From DRVV01 sp038868255 (GTDB lineage: Archaea; Thermoproteota; Bathyarchaeia; Bathyarchaeales; Bathycorpusculaceae), in the NCBI GenBank assembly GCA_038868255.1, contig JAWCTJ010000069.1:1-6727 (forward strand): a stretch of 6,727 nt of DNA, written 5' to 3'. Both the position numbers and the translations under genes were made by a program. The notes under the pieces are model-generated. The model worked only from the letters and a program-made list of their open reading frames with translations. It had not been told where the DNA came from and did not search any database. Below are positions 1 through 5,780 of this stretch, piece by piece; within the stretch, counting starts at the first letter, position 1, and every line of letters starts with the position of its first letter.

Positions 1-136
1 TCGCGTAGTCCATGGAGTTAGAGACCATCGCTGCAACATTGGAGTTTATAGCCTCAGAAATTATTTCAGTCAAATTATCGGAGTACTCCTCGTCTGAGAG
101 ATGAATGTGGACGTCAATGTATCGGGTAGTACTCAT
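1..136 (-). CDS. TatD-family metal-dependent hydrolase, N-terminal part (3' end beyond the window)
   Basis: The first 45 codons are present. Translation gives a short lead, then Tyr-Ile-Asp-Val-His-Ile-His-Leu with the metal-binding D8-x-H10-x-H12-L signature, followed by an amphipathic helix and the stretch VAAMVSNSMDYA, which matches the second strand of the TatD TIM barrel. TatD proteins are cytoplasmic, divalent-metal-dependent phosphodiesterases/DNases of the amidohydrolase superfamily; the archaeal members have no settled physiological role. The ATG at 136-134 has a good ribosome-binding site, GAGGA at 146-142, five bases ahead. The gene diverges from the histone gene across 148 bp, so the two have separate promoters. 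The remaining metal ligands and the barrel lie outside the window, so activity cannot be judged from this part. Confidence 0.85.
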   Translation of the reverse strand, partial: MSTTRYIDVHIHLSDEEYSDNLTEIISEAINSNVAAMVSNSMDYA

Positions 137-170
137 TCAGATCCTCTTTGAAAGAGCATAGGTGTACATG

Positions 171-180
171 GCTTTTAATG
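171..180 (-). promoter_or_regulatory. Possible TATA box for the TatD-family gene
   Basis: On the minus strand this reads CATTAAAAGC. Its centre is about 26 bases upstream of 150, which would give a leader of about 13 nt that still includes the GAGGA at 146-142. The box is a modest match only, and its position is the main argument. Confidence 0.35.
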
Positions 181-239
181 ATTCCGCTTTTTCAGCATTC
201 TCAGAACGTCGAAATTTTGAAGATAAAACACAATAAACG

Positions 240-247
240 TTAAATAT
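240..247 (+). promoter_or_regulatory. Likely TATA box of the histone gene
   Basis: TTAAATAT lies about 26 bases ahead of a start point near 268-270, just before the GGAGG at 273-277. A second AT-rich stretch (CTTAAATATT, 251-260) is a weaker alternative, because it would place the start point inside or after the ribosome-binding site. Confidence 0.5.
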
Positions 248-284
248 AGCCTTAAATATTAAAAGAAGCCACGGAGGACTCTTT

Positions 285-506
285 ATGGCTGATTTGGAGT
301 TAGCAATCGCTCCCATGCATAGGTTATGTAAGAAAGCTGGTGCCGAAAGAGTAAGTGAAGCAGCTGCTAGAGAACTTGCAAAGGCATTAGAGGAAATAGG
401 GATAAAAATAGCCAAAGAAGCCCTTGACTTTGCCATGCATACGGGTAGGAAGACCCTGAAAGCTGAAGACATCGAAATTGCAGCTAAAAAAGTTATGGGC
501 AGATAG
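285..506 (+). CDS. Archaeal histone (HMf-like, single histone fold)
   Basis: The 73-residue product is the size of a minimal archaeal histone and aligns without gaps to the HMfA/HMfB core. It has IAPMHRL (8-14, helix 1), AGAERVSE (18-25, loop 1), a long central helix (about 27-52), and GRKTLKAEDIEIA (54-66, loop 2 and helix 3). The R55/T57 pair corresponds to the paired Arg-Thr that contacts DNA in HMfB, H52 and D62 to the dimer-dimer interface residues, and G19 to the loop glycine at the gyre-stacking surface. Such proteins dimerise, wrap DNA and can form extended hypernucleosomes in the nucleoid. There is no N- or C-terminal tail. The ATG follows GGAGG at 273-277 with seven bases between. 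It is probably monocistronic: a T-rich tract follows, and S25e has its own promoter-like box. Confidence 0.97.
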   Translation: MADLELAIAPMHRLCKKAGAERVSEAAARELAKALEEIGIKIAKEALDFAMHTGRKTLKAEDIEIAAKKVMGR

Positions 507-524
507 ACCTAAAAGGAAAACCCA

Positions 525-540
525 TCTTTTCTTTTTCATT
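525..540 (+). terminator. T-rich transcription terminator after the histone gene
   Basis: Nearly uninterrupted T (TCTTTTCTTTTTCATT) begins 19 bases after the histone stop. Archaeal RNA polymerase can terminate at such U-rich RNA without a strong hairpin; only a weak 5-bp pairing (AAAAG 511-515 with CTTTT 526-530) is visible. Confidence 0.55.
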
Positions 541-560
541 CAGACTCAGCCTCTCGTAAC

Positions 561-569
561 GAATATAAG
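561..569 (+). promoter_or_regulatory. Likely TATA box of the S25e gene
   Basis: GAATATAAG is centred about 26 bases ahead of 591, where transcription would begin and give a leader of roughly 25 nt containing the GGAG at 603-606. It sits just after the histone terminator, so S25e need not depend on read-through. Confidence 0.5.
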
Positions 570-616
570 CATGACCAAATAGTTTAGGTCTGTACTGAAT
601 TTGGAGATGAATAGCT

Positions 617-937
617 GTGGGCGGAAAGAAAAAGCTATCGTTGAAGCAGATGGAGAAAATGCAGGCGAAGGAGGAAGAGAAAAAGAAGAAGGAAAAAGAG
701 AAGGAAAAGGGAGCGGAAAAAGAGAAGAAACCCGCAGGGATATTCATAGACATAGGTGACGAAAAAAAGCTTGTCGAAGAGTTAAGAAAAATGCGTGTTT
801 TAACACCATATGCGGTGGCTTCACGCTTTAACATAAGGATAAGCGCCGCAAAGGACCTCCTTGAACAGCTTGAGCATAAAGGACTAGTGCATTTTGTTTC
901 AGGGAATCATGATCTAAAAATATATCGCACTGCATAA
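617..937 (+). CDS. rps25e: Small ribosomal subunit protein eS25 (S25e)
   Basis: This is a 30S protein shared by archaea and eukaryotes, located near the mRNA/tRNA exit side of the subunit head. The 106 residues fall into two parts. Residues 1-40 are a very basic, low-complexity Lys/Glu tail opening with MGGKKKLSLKQ, a typical archaeal eS25 beginning. Residues about 42-104 are the winged-helix core, with the family stretches KMRVLTPYAVASRFNI (58-73), ISAAKDLLEQLEHKGLV (75-91) and the closing HDLKIYRTA. The start is a GTG preceded by GGAG (603-606); an ATG at 607 is in another frame and does not lead into the gene. The gene lies alone between its own TATA-like box and the next gene's start region. 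Confidence 0.95.
   Translation: MGGKKKLSLKQMEKMQAKEEEKKKKEKEKEKGAEKEKKPAGIFIDIGDEKKLVEELRKMRVLTPYAVASRFNIRISAAKDLLEQLEHKGLVHFVSGNHDLKIYRTA
667..730 (+). repeat. Low-complexity polypurine tract inside the S25e gene
   Basis: Apart from a single C at 714, every base from 667 to 730 is A or G. The tract encodes the Lys/Glu-rich tail of S25e (AAA/AAG/GAA/GAG/GGA codons), so protein composition explains it. It is a likely spot for replication or sequencing slippage. Confidence 0.8.
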
Positions 938-952
938 ACGCGATTTCGAGAA

Positions 953-973
953 TATCTTTATCATTTTTAAGTA
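953..973 (+). promoter_or_regulatory. T-rich terminator of S25e merging with a promoter-like box for the next gene
   Basis: After the S25e stop comes TATCTTTATCATTTTTAAGT, which could serve as a U-rich terminator. Two TATA-like candidates lie in the same stretch. CTTTATCAT (956-964) predicts a start near 985 and a short leader with the GGTGA at 994-998. TTTAAGTAT (965-973) would start transcription too late to keep that site. The first is preferred. Confidence 0.35.
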
Positions 974-993
974 TGCTTCTTGTAGGCCATTAA

Positions 994-998
994 GGTGA
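994..998 (+). promoter_or_regulatory. Ribosome-binding site that decides the start of the next gene
   Basis: GGTGA within TAAGGTGATT is complementary to the conserved 3' end of archaeal 16S rRNA. It is seven bases from TTG 1006 but only one base from the in-frame TTG at 1000, so it supports 1006 as the initiation codon. Confidence 0.6.
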
Positions 999-1005
999 TT
1001 TGATT

Positions 1006-1482
1006 TTGAAATTTCCGGAAAGACTTGTTACCGACGAGGAAATTCAAAAAGCTGAGGAGTTTCTAAAGCGTGGCTATAGACACCGCCTAAAGGTTAAAGG
1101 AAGCGAGGAATTTAAGAGAAAGGTAAAAGAAGCCATTAAATTCATCAGAGATGCAGGTTTCTATGAGTACCTCACCACGTACATCAAGGAAATCATGGAG
1201 ATCGATGGTTTCACTCAACTTCGTGAGGCTGAGGCTAAGATCTGGGCTAACAAGTATGCAGTGCAAAATCCAGTGGACGCAGCCAGCCTATTTATACAGA
1301 AGGCCCATCATATGAAAGAGTACCTTGAGGGCAAGCTTTATTATGGTGGTGACGCTGAGAGACGCTCAGTGGAAAAGCGTATTGAATTTCTTAAAGCCTT
1401 GAAAAATAAAAGTCGAAGTGAAAAAGTGATTGAAGAATGCGAAAGGCTATTGAGAAGCTGGGATGAAAGCGTTTACTTGTAA
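1006..1482 (+). CDS. Uncharacterised helical protein, about 158 residues
   Basis: I do not recognise the family. From TTG 1006 the product is soluble and highly charged, with no signal peptide or membrane segment, and predicted almost wholly helical. Stretches that look like a conserved core are FLKRGYRHRLKVKG, then DAGFYEYLTTYIKEIMEIDG, then REAEAKIWANKYAVQNPVDA (roughly residues 19-94). These are rich in aromatic residues and have little low-complexity character, unlike a spurious frame. The C-terminal half (about 100-158) has heptad-like Leu/Ile spacing and ends in RSWDESVYL. No metal-binding or nucleotide-binding motif stands out. An alternative TTG at 1000 would add two residues (Ile, Leu), but the GGTGA at 994-998 is too close to it. 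The gene is transcribed from its own upstream region, 62 bp after S25e, and its stop overlaps the converging cyclophilin-like gene by 10 bp. A role connected to translation or chromatin is only a guess from its neighbours. Confidence 0.85.
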   Translation: MKFPERLVTDEEIQKAEEFLKRGYRHRLKVKGSEEFKRKVKEAIKFIRDAGFYEYLTTYIKEIMEIDGFTQLREAEAKIWANKYAVQNPVDAASLFIQKAHHMKEYLEGKLYYGGDAERRSVEKRIEFLKALKNKSRSEKVIEECERLLRSWDESVYL

Positions 1483-1859
1483 TCTTTCTCCACCTTAATT
1501 ATCATTCCACTCCTTACTTTATTGAATAGATCAAGGTTTTTTGTAACTTTACCGACAACGTTAACTGGACTGTAAGGTTGCGAGTCACCGTAGAATACAC
1601 AGAGGGCGCTGCCCATAGGCCAGAATGCTATTGTACCTTTCTCCACTGTATTTTTAGCTTTCTCTTCACCCATACGCAATGGAATCTCAAAGTAAACTTC
1701 CTCCTTCCAGAGGGCAGCTCTGCCTTCTATAGGGAGCTTTCGGAGAATCATGTCCACAGTTCTCGGTGCCAGGTGACGGGCAAGTTCGCCCTCAGCCTCC
1801 CCTAAACCTTCTATTAGAAATTTTATCTTTACTCTAGAAATTGGTTCCTCAGTTCCCAT
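1473..1859 (-). CDS. Cyclophilin-like fold protein, TM1367 family
   Basis: The 128 residues match the small prokaryotic cyclophilin-like family typified by Thermotoga TM1367. Its hallmarks are LPIEGRAALWKEEVYFEIP (42-60), GTIAFWPMGSALCVFYG (75-91) and SPVNVVGKV (97-105), on an all-beta barrel of the length usual for the family. The family has the cyclophilin barrel but not the classical peptidyl-prolyl isomerase active-site set, so an isomerase role should not be assumed; the biochemical function is unknown. The protein looks cytoplasmic, with no signal peptide. The ATG at 1859-1857 has AGGA at 1873-1870, ten bases ahead, which is rather far. The gene is last in a row of four minus-strand genes but 107 bp after the aminotransferase, with its own promoter-like box, so it is probably transcribed separately. 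Its TAA lies within the 3' end of the converging gene. Confidence 0.88.
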   Translation of the reverse strand: MGTEEPISRVKIKFLIEGLGEAEGELARHLAPRTVDMILRKLPIEGRAALWKEEVYFEIPLRMGEEKAKNTVEKGTIAFWPMGSALCVFYGDSQPYSPVNVVGKVTKNLDLFNKVRSGMIIKVEKDYK

Positions 1860-1911
1860 CGATTCAGCTTCCTAATTGATAAATTCAGCTAATCATTTAG
1901 CAGGTGGAAAA

Positions 1912-1922
1912 CCTATATTGAT
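1912..1922 (-). promoter_or_regulatory. Likely TATA box of the cyclophilin-like gene
   Basis: The minus strand reads TCAATATAGGT here. The predicted start near 1890 gives a leader of about 30 nt that includes the AGGA at 1873-1870. Confidence 0.45.
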
Positions 1923-1949
1923 GAGCGCATATTTTACTGTTACTACGCA

Positions 1950-1960
1950 TGTAAAAACAT
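1950..1960 (-). terminator. Possible U-rich terminator of the aminotransferase gene
   Basis: The minus strand reads ATGTTTTTAC, with a run of five T beginning about 10 bases after the TAG stop. It is short, but it falls between the stop and the next promoter-like box. Confidence 0.35.
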
Positions 1961-1966
1961 TTCAGG

Positions 1967-3073
1967 CTATACAGTCTCGTGGATCTTCTGGCTTATGAAA
2001 TCTATCTGTTCAGGGGTTACTCCAGGGTGAACTGGAAGTGAGAAGACCTGCTTAGAAGCCTTCTCCGTTTCTGAAAGTCTAAACACTCCGAATTTTCTAT
2101 AGTAGGGCATAAGGTGTATGGGACATGCATAGTAGACCTCCGCGCCTATCCCCTCATTTCTTAATCTTTCAACTAGAGCATTTCGTCTGACTGCATCTGC
2201 CTCTTTAAGTCTAACCGTATATAGATACCAGCTGCTCTTGCAGTTCTCAGGCTCGATGGGAAGCTGCAGGATGCTTTCAAGATCCGATAGGTTTTTAGTA
2301 AGCCTTTCAGCGTTCTCTCTTCTACTTGACAGGAACCTGGGTAATTTTTCCAGCTGCGCCAGTCCTATGGCGGCCTGTATTTCAGGCATGCGATAATTAT
2401 GCCCCAATACTACTGATTTGTACTTTTCCATCTCTCCATGGCACCTGAAAAGTCTAAGCTTTTCAGCGAATTCCTTATTGTTAGTCGTCACCATTCCCCC
2501 TTCACCTGTAGTTATATTTTTGCTTGCGTAGAAGCTCCAGCAGGCCATATCTGCATATGCGCCAGCGGGTTTTCCATAATAAACTGCACCATGGGCTTGA
2601 GCAGCATCCTCAATAACCGTTAGCCCGTATCTATCAGCTATTTCCCTGATTGGCTTTAAATCCGCTGGTAAGCCGTAGAGGTCCACGGCTATTATTGCCC
2701 TTGTTTTCTTTGTTACTGCTTCTTCGACTTTTTCCGGGGAAATGTTATATGTTATAGGGTCTATGTCTACGAAGATCGGTTTGGCTCCGGCTAGCGCAAC
2801 AACTTCAGCTGTAGCCACGAAGGTGAAGCTTGGAAGAATCACTTCATCTCCAAGGCTTACTCCAGCTGCAAGAATCGCTGCGTGCAAAGCTGAAGTTCCG
2901 CTGTTAACTGCCAGAGCATATTTTGTGTCGACTAACTTTGCAAATTCTTCTTCAAAACGCCTAACCATGGGTCCAGCTCCCAGTGCATGAGTTAGAATGC
3001 CGCTTTTTAGAACCTTTACAGCGGCCTCAATTTCTTCTTCGCCTATTTGCGGGACGTTTATAGGAATCAACAC
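1967..3073 (-). CDS. DegT/DnrJ/EryC1/StrS-family PLP-dependent sugar aminotransferase
   Basis: This is a cytoplasmic fold-type I PLP enzyme of the family that transfers an amino group, usually from glutamate, to a keto group of a nucleotide sugar. The 368 residues are full length. Seen in the sequence are the N-terminal PxxxxEEI and LTHALGAGP segments (28-35), the SGTSAL cofactor phosphate loop (58-63), PSFTFVAT (81-88), the VIEDAAQAHGA segment with D156 and Q159 that contact the pyridine ring (153-163), and the Schiff-base lysine K185 in SFYASKNITTGEGG (180-193). The GHNYRMPEIQAAIGLAQL block (about 224-241) is also family-typical. The sugar substrate cannot be read from the sequence; ArnB-, PseC- and perosamine-synthase-like roles are all possible. 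The start is GTG 3073, with TTG 3070 as alternative and an in-frame stop immediately upstream. The gene follows the NAD-kinase-like gene by 44 bp. No glycosyltransferase or other nucleotide-sugar gene is nearby, which is unusual for this family. Confidence 0.93.
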   Translation of the reverse strand: MLIPINVPQIGEEEIEAAVKVLKSGILTHALGAGPMVRRFEEEFAKLVDTKYALAVNSGTSALHAAILAAGVSLGDEVILPSFTFVATAEVVALAGAKPIFVDIDPITYNISPEKVEEAVTKKTRAIIAVDLYGLPADLKPIREIADRYGLTVIEDAAQAHGAVYYGKPAGAYADMACWSFYASKNITTGEGGMVTTNNKEFAEKLRLFRCHGEMEKYKSVVLGHNYRMPEIQAAIGLAQLEKLPRFLSSRRENAERLTKNLSDLESILQLPIEPENCKSSWYLYTVRLKEADAVRRNALVERLRNEGIGAEVYYACPIHLMPYYRKFGVFRLSETEKASKQVFSLPVHPGVTPEQIDFISQKIHETV

Positions 3074-3095
3074 TCATCACTTGCTTAACTAAAAT

Positions 3096-3103
3096 GTTTA
3101 TAG
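3096..3103 (-). promoter_or_regulatory. TATA box giving a probably leaderless aminotransferase transcript
   Basis: The minus strand reads CTATAAAC. Its centre is about 26 bases from the GTG at 3073, so transcription would begin at or next to the start codon. No properly spaced ribosome-binding site precedes GTG 3073; the GTGAT at 3080-3076 would suit the alternative TTG at 3070. Leaderless transcripts are common in archaea. Confidence 0.5.
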
Positions 3104-3117
3104 CCTTAATAGGATTG

Positions 3118-4245
3118 CTATTCAATGGGCATAAGCCGTTCCATATTGAAGTCAATTATGACATTGATTTTGCGTCTGCGGAATTCATCATCGAGATTTG
3201 AGTCGCCCGTATCTACTCTCAAACTCTTTAAGTTTTCAATCTTGTTTTTTGTCGCGATCACGGTTATGTTATCCAATCCTACTTGGCGAATTACCCTAGA
3301 GCTTATTTGCTGGTTTCCCCTTCCAAATATGAAGCCTTGTCCGCCTATTGGAGTGACTATTATATGGGCTTTCTTGCCGCGAGTAGCCTCCAATATTTGA
3401 CTTTCATTCACATCCTTTGCAATCATTTTCTTATTGACGAAGAGGTCAACTCCCAGGAGAGTTTTACTGGCATCAAGAAGATCGGCGATAGTTCTGGTTG
3501 TTGTACCGGGTCCAATGATATAAACCACATCCGGTTCCATGTTTTCTATTATGTATATGGCTATAGCCGCCATGTTTCGAAGTTCACTTTCAGTTATTGG
3601 GCTTGAAATCTTTACTCCTTGGATAAGTAAGGGTTCATATGGTATAAGCATATACCCATAAAGCTCGGCTGAAACCCGTCCCTGCCTGAATTCTTCTTCA
3701 TCAATGTCCATAACCTCTGCTTCCCTTAACGGCAACCCTTCAAAAAGGAACTTAACAGCTATCTTAGCCGCCGCCTCAGGAGTCAATCCAAAGACGGCGC
3801 TGTGCATCTTAACCCCTGTGGGAACACCTAAAACGGGAATGCCCAAGTCAACGGCCTTCAACACATCACGTGCTGTCCCGTCTCCGCCGCAGAACACCAG
3901 AAGCTCCGCTCCCATTTTCTTGATTTCCTCCGCAATACGCACAGTGTCCTCGGCGCTAGTCAACTCCTTTCTTTCACCGATAACTACACATGAGAAATTG
4001 CATTTCTTAGCTTCGTCTTCCCCCATGGCTCCAGCCCCTACAAACAGCCTAATTCGATCTTTGAATGGCAGAAGCTCTGACAGAAACTTTTCAGCTCTCA
4101 TGGGAGCTATAGGCTTAGCTCCCATATCTATGGCCTTTCTCAGAACCTCAATTCCATCTGTTCCCTTGAGTCCTACAGCACCACCCATCCCAGCTATAGG
4201 ATTAACTATGAATCCCATTTTTCTTGCTGAATTAATTTCAAACAA
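3118..4245 (-). CDS. ATP-NAD kinase family protein (COG3199, AcoX-like)
   Basis: It belongs to the NAD-kinase/diacylglycerol-kinase superfamily branch often annotated as ATP-NAD kinase or AcoX-like. Canonical members phosphorylate NAD to NADP, but the true substrate of this archaeal branch is not firmly known. Seen in the 375 residues are the first strand and loop GFIVNPIAGMGG (11-22), the nucleotide-binding GGDGT (120-124) after a hydrophobic strand, and GVPTGVKMHSAVF (140-152). A C-terminal domain has GPGTTT (245-250) and a glycine-rich GGQGFIFGRGNQQ (301-313). No signal peptide or membrane helix is seen. The start is uncertain: TTG 4245 keeps the residues before the first strand and lies near where a TATA-like box (GTTTATC, 4277-4271) would start transcription, while ATG 4218 would begin right at that strand with no visible ribosome-binding site. 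The gene follows trpB2 by 59 bp on the same strand; read-through is possible, but a T-rich stretch intervenes. Confidence 0.88.
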   Translation of the reverse strand: MFEINSARKMGFIVNPIAGMGGAVGLKGTDGIEVLRKAIDMGAKPIAPMRAEKFLSELLPFKDRIRLFVGAGAMGEDEAKKCNFSCVVIGERKELTSAEDTVRIAEEIKKMGAELLVFCGGDGTARDVLKAVDLGIPVLGVPTGVKMHSAVFGLTPEAAAKIAVKFLFEGLPLREAEVMDIDEEEFRQGRVSAELYGYMLIPYEPLLIQGVKISSPITESELRNMAAIAIYIIENMEPDVVYIIGPGTTTRTIADLLDASKTLLGVDLFVNKKMIAKDVNESQILEATRGKKAHIIVTPIGGQGFIFGRGNQQISSRVIRQVGLDNITVIATKNKIENLKSLRVDTGDSNLDDEFRRRKINVIIDFNMERLMPIE

Positions 4246-4278
4246 AGTCTCACTTACATCGCAGGGTGATGATAAACT

Positions 4279-4300
4279 GGATAAAAAGAATAGAAATAGG
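4279..4300 (-). terminator. T-rich stretch between trpB2 and the NAD-kinase-like gene
   Basis: The minus strand reads CCTATTTCTATTCTTTTTAT just after the trpB2 stop. This could terminate trpB2 transcription, and the AT-rich end overlaps possible promoter elements for the next gene. Whether the two genes are co-transcribed is unresolved. Confidence 0.35.
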
Positions 4301-4304
4301 GAAG

Positions 4305-5702
4305 TTATCCAATATACTTCTTCTTAACATCATCGAGCCAGGGATATAGTTTTCTGAGCCGCTGCATGGCTTCTTCAACTTTTTCAGCAGGGTATTCGTA
4401 AGGCTGCAGTTTGCCGCTGAGGAAGTCGGCGTAAGCCTGCATATCAAAGTGTCCGTGCCCACATAAATTAAACAGGATGACTTTTTCCTCTCCGGTTTTT
4501 TTACATTTTAGCGCCTCGTCCACGGCGGCCTTTATGGCGTGTGCCGGTTCTGGAGCGGGGATAATGCCTTCTGTTTGTATGAATAGCTTCGCAGCTTCGA
4601 ATACTTCTACCTGATTGTAGGCAACTGTTTTTAAATGTCCCGTTGATGCTAGGAGACTTATGGTTGGCGCTATCCCGTGATAGCGCAGACCCCCTGCATG
4701 AATCGGTGGAGGTATGTAATCATGACCAAGCGTATGCATTGGGACAAGAGGTGTTATCCGCGCAGTATCTCCATGGTCAAACGTGTATTCGCCCTTTGTC
4801 ACTGAGGGGCAGGCGGTAGGTTCCACCGCAAGGAAGCTAACATCTTTTGGAGCCTTCCTGGAAACCTTGTCATAGTAGAAAGGCCAGAAAAGCCCTGAGA
4901 AACTACTTCCTCCACCGATGCATCCTATAACTATATCAGGATAGTCCCCAGCTATTTCCATCTGTTTTTTGGATTCGAGACCTATTACTGTCTGATGTAG
5001 AAGCACATGGTTGAAGACGCTTCCTATCCCGTAATTAGTATCCTCATGGACTAAAGCATCTTCGACTGCTTCGCTAATAGCTATGCCGAGGCTGCCAGGG
5101 TTATCAGGGTCTTCTTTAAGGATTTTCCTTCCAGCTTCTGTCTTGTCGCTTGGGCTTGGGTATACTTCAGCTCCAAATGACTCCATCATGATTCTTCGGT
5201 AGGGCTTCTGCTGGTAGCTAACCTTAACCATATATACTGTGCATCTTAAGCCAAACACCATGCAGCCGAAGGACAATGCTGAACCCCATTGGCCAGCTCC
5301 TGTCTCCGTGGCAAGCCTTTCGATGCCTTCCTTCATGTTGTAGTAAGCTTGAGCCACCGCAGTGTTTGGCTTGTGGCTTCCAGTTGGGCTGACACCCTCA
5401 TACTTGTAATATATTTTAGCAGGTGTGCCTAGAGCTTTCTCGAGACGTAGGGCTCGGATCAACGGAGTGGGACGCCACATTCGATATACATCGCGCACTT
5501 CATCAGGGATATCTATCCATCTCTCTCGGCTGAATTCTTGCGCCAAGATTTGCTTTGGAAAGATCTTAGGAGCCACTCCTCCTCCAGGCTCCTTTGTCTG
5601 CGGGTCTATGAATGGTGGAAGCGGCTTTGGCAGGTCAGGGAGGATGCAGTACCACTGTTTTGGCAATTCATCCTCATCTAAAATTATTCTTGTTGAAGGC
5701 AT
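4305..5702 (-). CDS. trpB2: Tryptophan synthase beta-like enzyme, TrpB2 type
   Basis: This fold-type II PLP enzyme joins indole to serine or O-phosphoserine to give tryptophan, or acts as an indole-salvage TrpB. From ATG 5702 it has 465 residues, within TrpB2 range and longer than the roughly 400 of the TrpA-dependent TrpB1. Residues cited are counted from that ATG. The opening LDEDELPKQWYCILPDLP is characteristic of TrpB2. The Schiff-base lysine is K111 in SPTGSHKPN; the catalytic glutamate E133 in ATETGAGQWG lies 22 residues later, the same spacing as K87/E109 of TrpB1. The phosphate loop GGGSSFSG is at 263-270, and LFNLCGHGHFD at about 410-420. Upstream GTG 5735 would add 11 unlike residues and lies before the predicted transcription start, so ATG 5702 is preferred; a GTGA four bases ahead may serve as ribosome-binding site. 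No trpA is visible. It diverges from an ACT-domain regulator gene. Confidence 0.95.
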   Translation of the reverse strand: MPSTRIILDEDELPKQWYCILPDLPKPLPPFIDPQTKEPGGGVAPKIFPKQILAQEFSRERWIDIPDEVRDVYRMWRPTPLIRALRLEKALGTPAKIYYKYEGVSPTGSHKPNTAVAQAYYNMKEGIERLATETGAGQWGSALSFGCMVFGLRCTVYMVKVSYQQKPYRRIMMESFGAEVYPSPSDKTEAGRKILKEDPDNPGSLGIAISEAVEDALVHEDTNYGIGSVFNHVLLHQTVIGLESKKQMEIAGDYPDIVIGCIGGGSSFSGLFWPFYYDKVSRKAPKDVSFLAVEPTACPSVTKGEYTFDHGDTARITPLVPMHTLGHDYIPPPIHAGGLRYHGIAPTISLLASTGHLKTVAYNQVEVFEAAKLFIQTEGIIPAPEPAHAIKAAVDEALKCKKTGEEKVILFNLCGHGHFDMQAYADFLSGKLQPYEYPAEKVEEAMQRLRKLYPWLDDVKKKYIG

Positions 5703-5741
5703 AGTTTCACGCTCAGTATTGCTGAAATCGAGCACAAACGC

Positions 5742-5780
5742 AATATTTAAGTCTTTTGAGTATATTTCAGTACATTTAAG
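5742..5780. repeat. Four phased TTTNAG direct repeats in the trpB2/regulator intergenic region; candidate operator
   Basis: On the plus strand the array reads as 10-base units ending in TTTNAG: AATATTTAAG (5742-5751), GTCTTTTGAG (5751-5760), TATATTTCAG (5761-5770) and TACATTTAAG (5771-5780). The TTTNAG cores start at 5746, 5755, 5765 and 5775, spacings of 9, 10 and 10 bp, so all would face one side of the helix. Three of the four are followed by T. A fifth core lies inverted at 5722-5728 (CTGAAAT) near the predicted trpB2 start point. The array overlaps the trpB2 TATA box, as expected of a repressor site, and is upstream of the regulator promoter. The region is AT-rich, so chance similarity cannot be excluded. 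Confidence 0.5.
5743..5750 (-). promoter_or_regulatory. Likely TATA box of trpB2
   Basis: The minus strand reads TTAAATAT. The predicted start near 5720 gives a leader of about 18 nt to ATG 5702 and excludes GTG 5735. A second candidate further upstream (GAAATATACTC, 5772-5762) would begin near 5741 and leave GTG 5735 possible. Confidence 0.5.

Noticed and set aside
137..472. A 111-codon minus-strand open frame opposite the histone gene, whose last 33 bases (ATG 169) would encode a 10-residue peptide ending flush against the TatD ATG
   Set aside because: Most of it is antisense to an unmistakable histone. The short terminal part would start upstream of the predicted TatD transcription start, and it has no ribosome-binding site.
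667..730. Polypurine tract considered as a triplex-forming or regulatory element
   Set aside because: Fully explained by Lys/Glu codons of the S25e tail; no mirror symmetry was evident.
3704..4327. A 207-codon plus-strand open frame opposite the NAD-kinase-like gene
   Set aside because: Ser/Ala/Pro-rich translation with no recognisable motif, directly antisense to GGDGT-bearing coding sequence.
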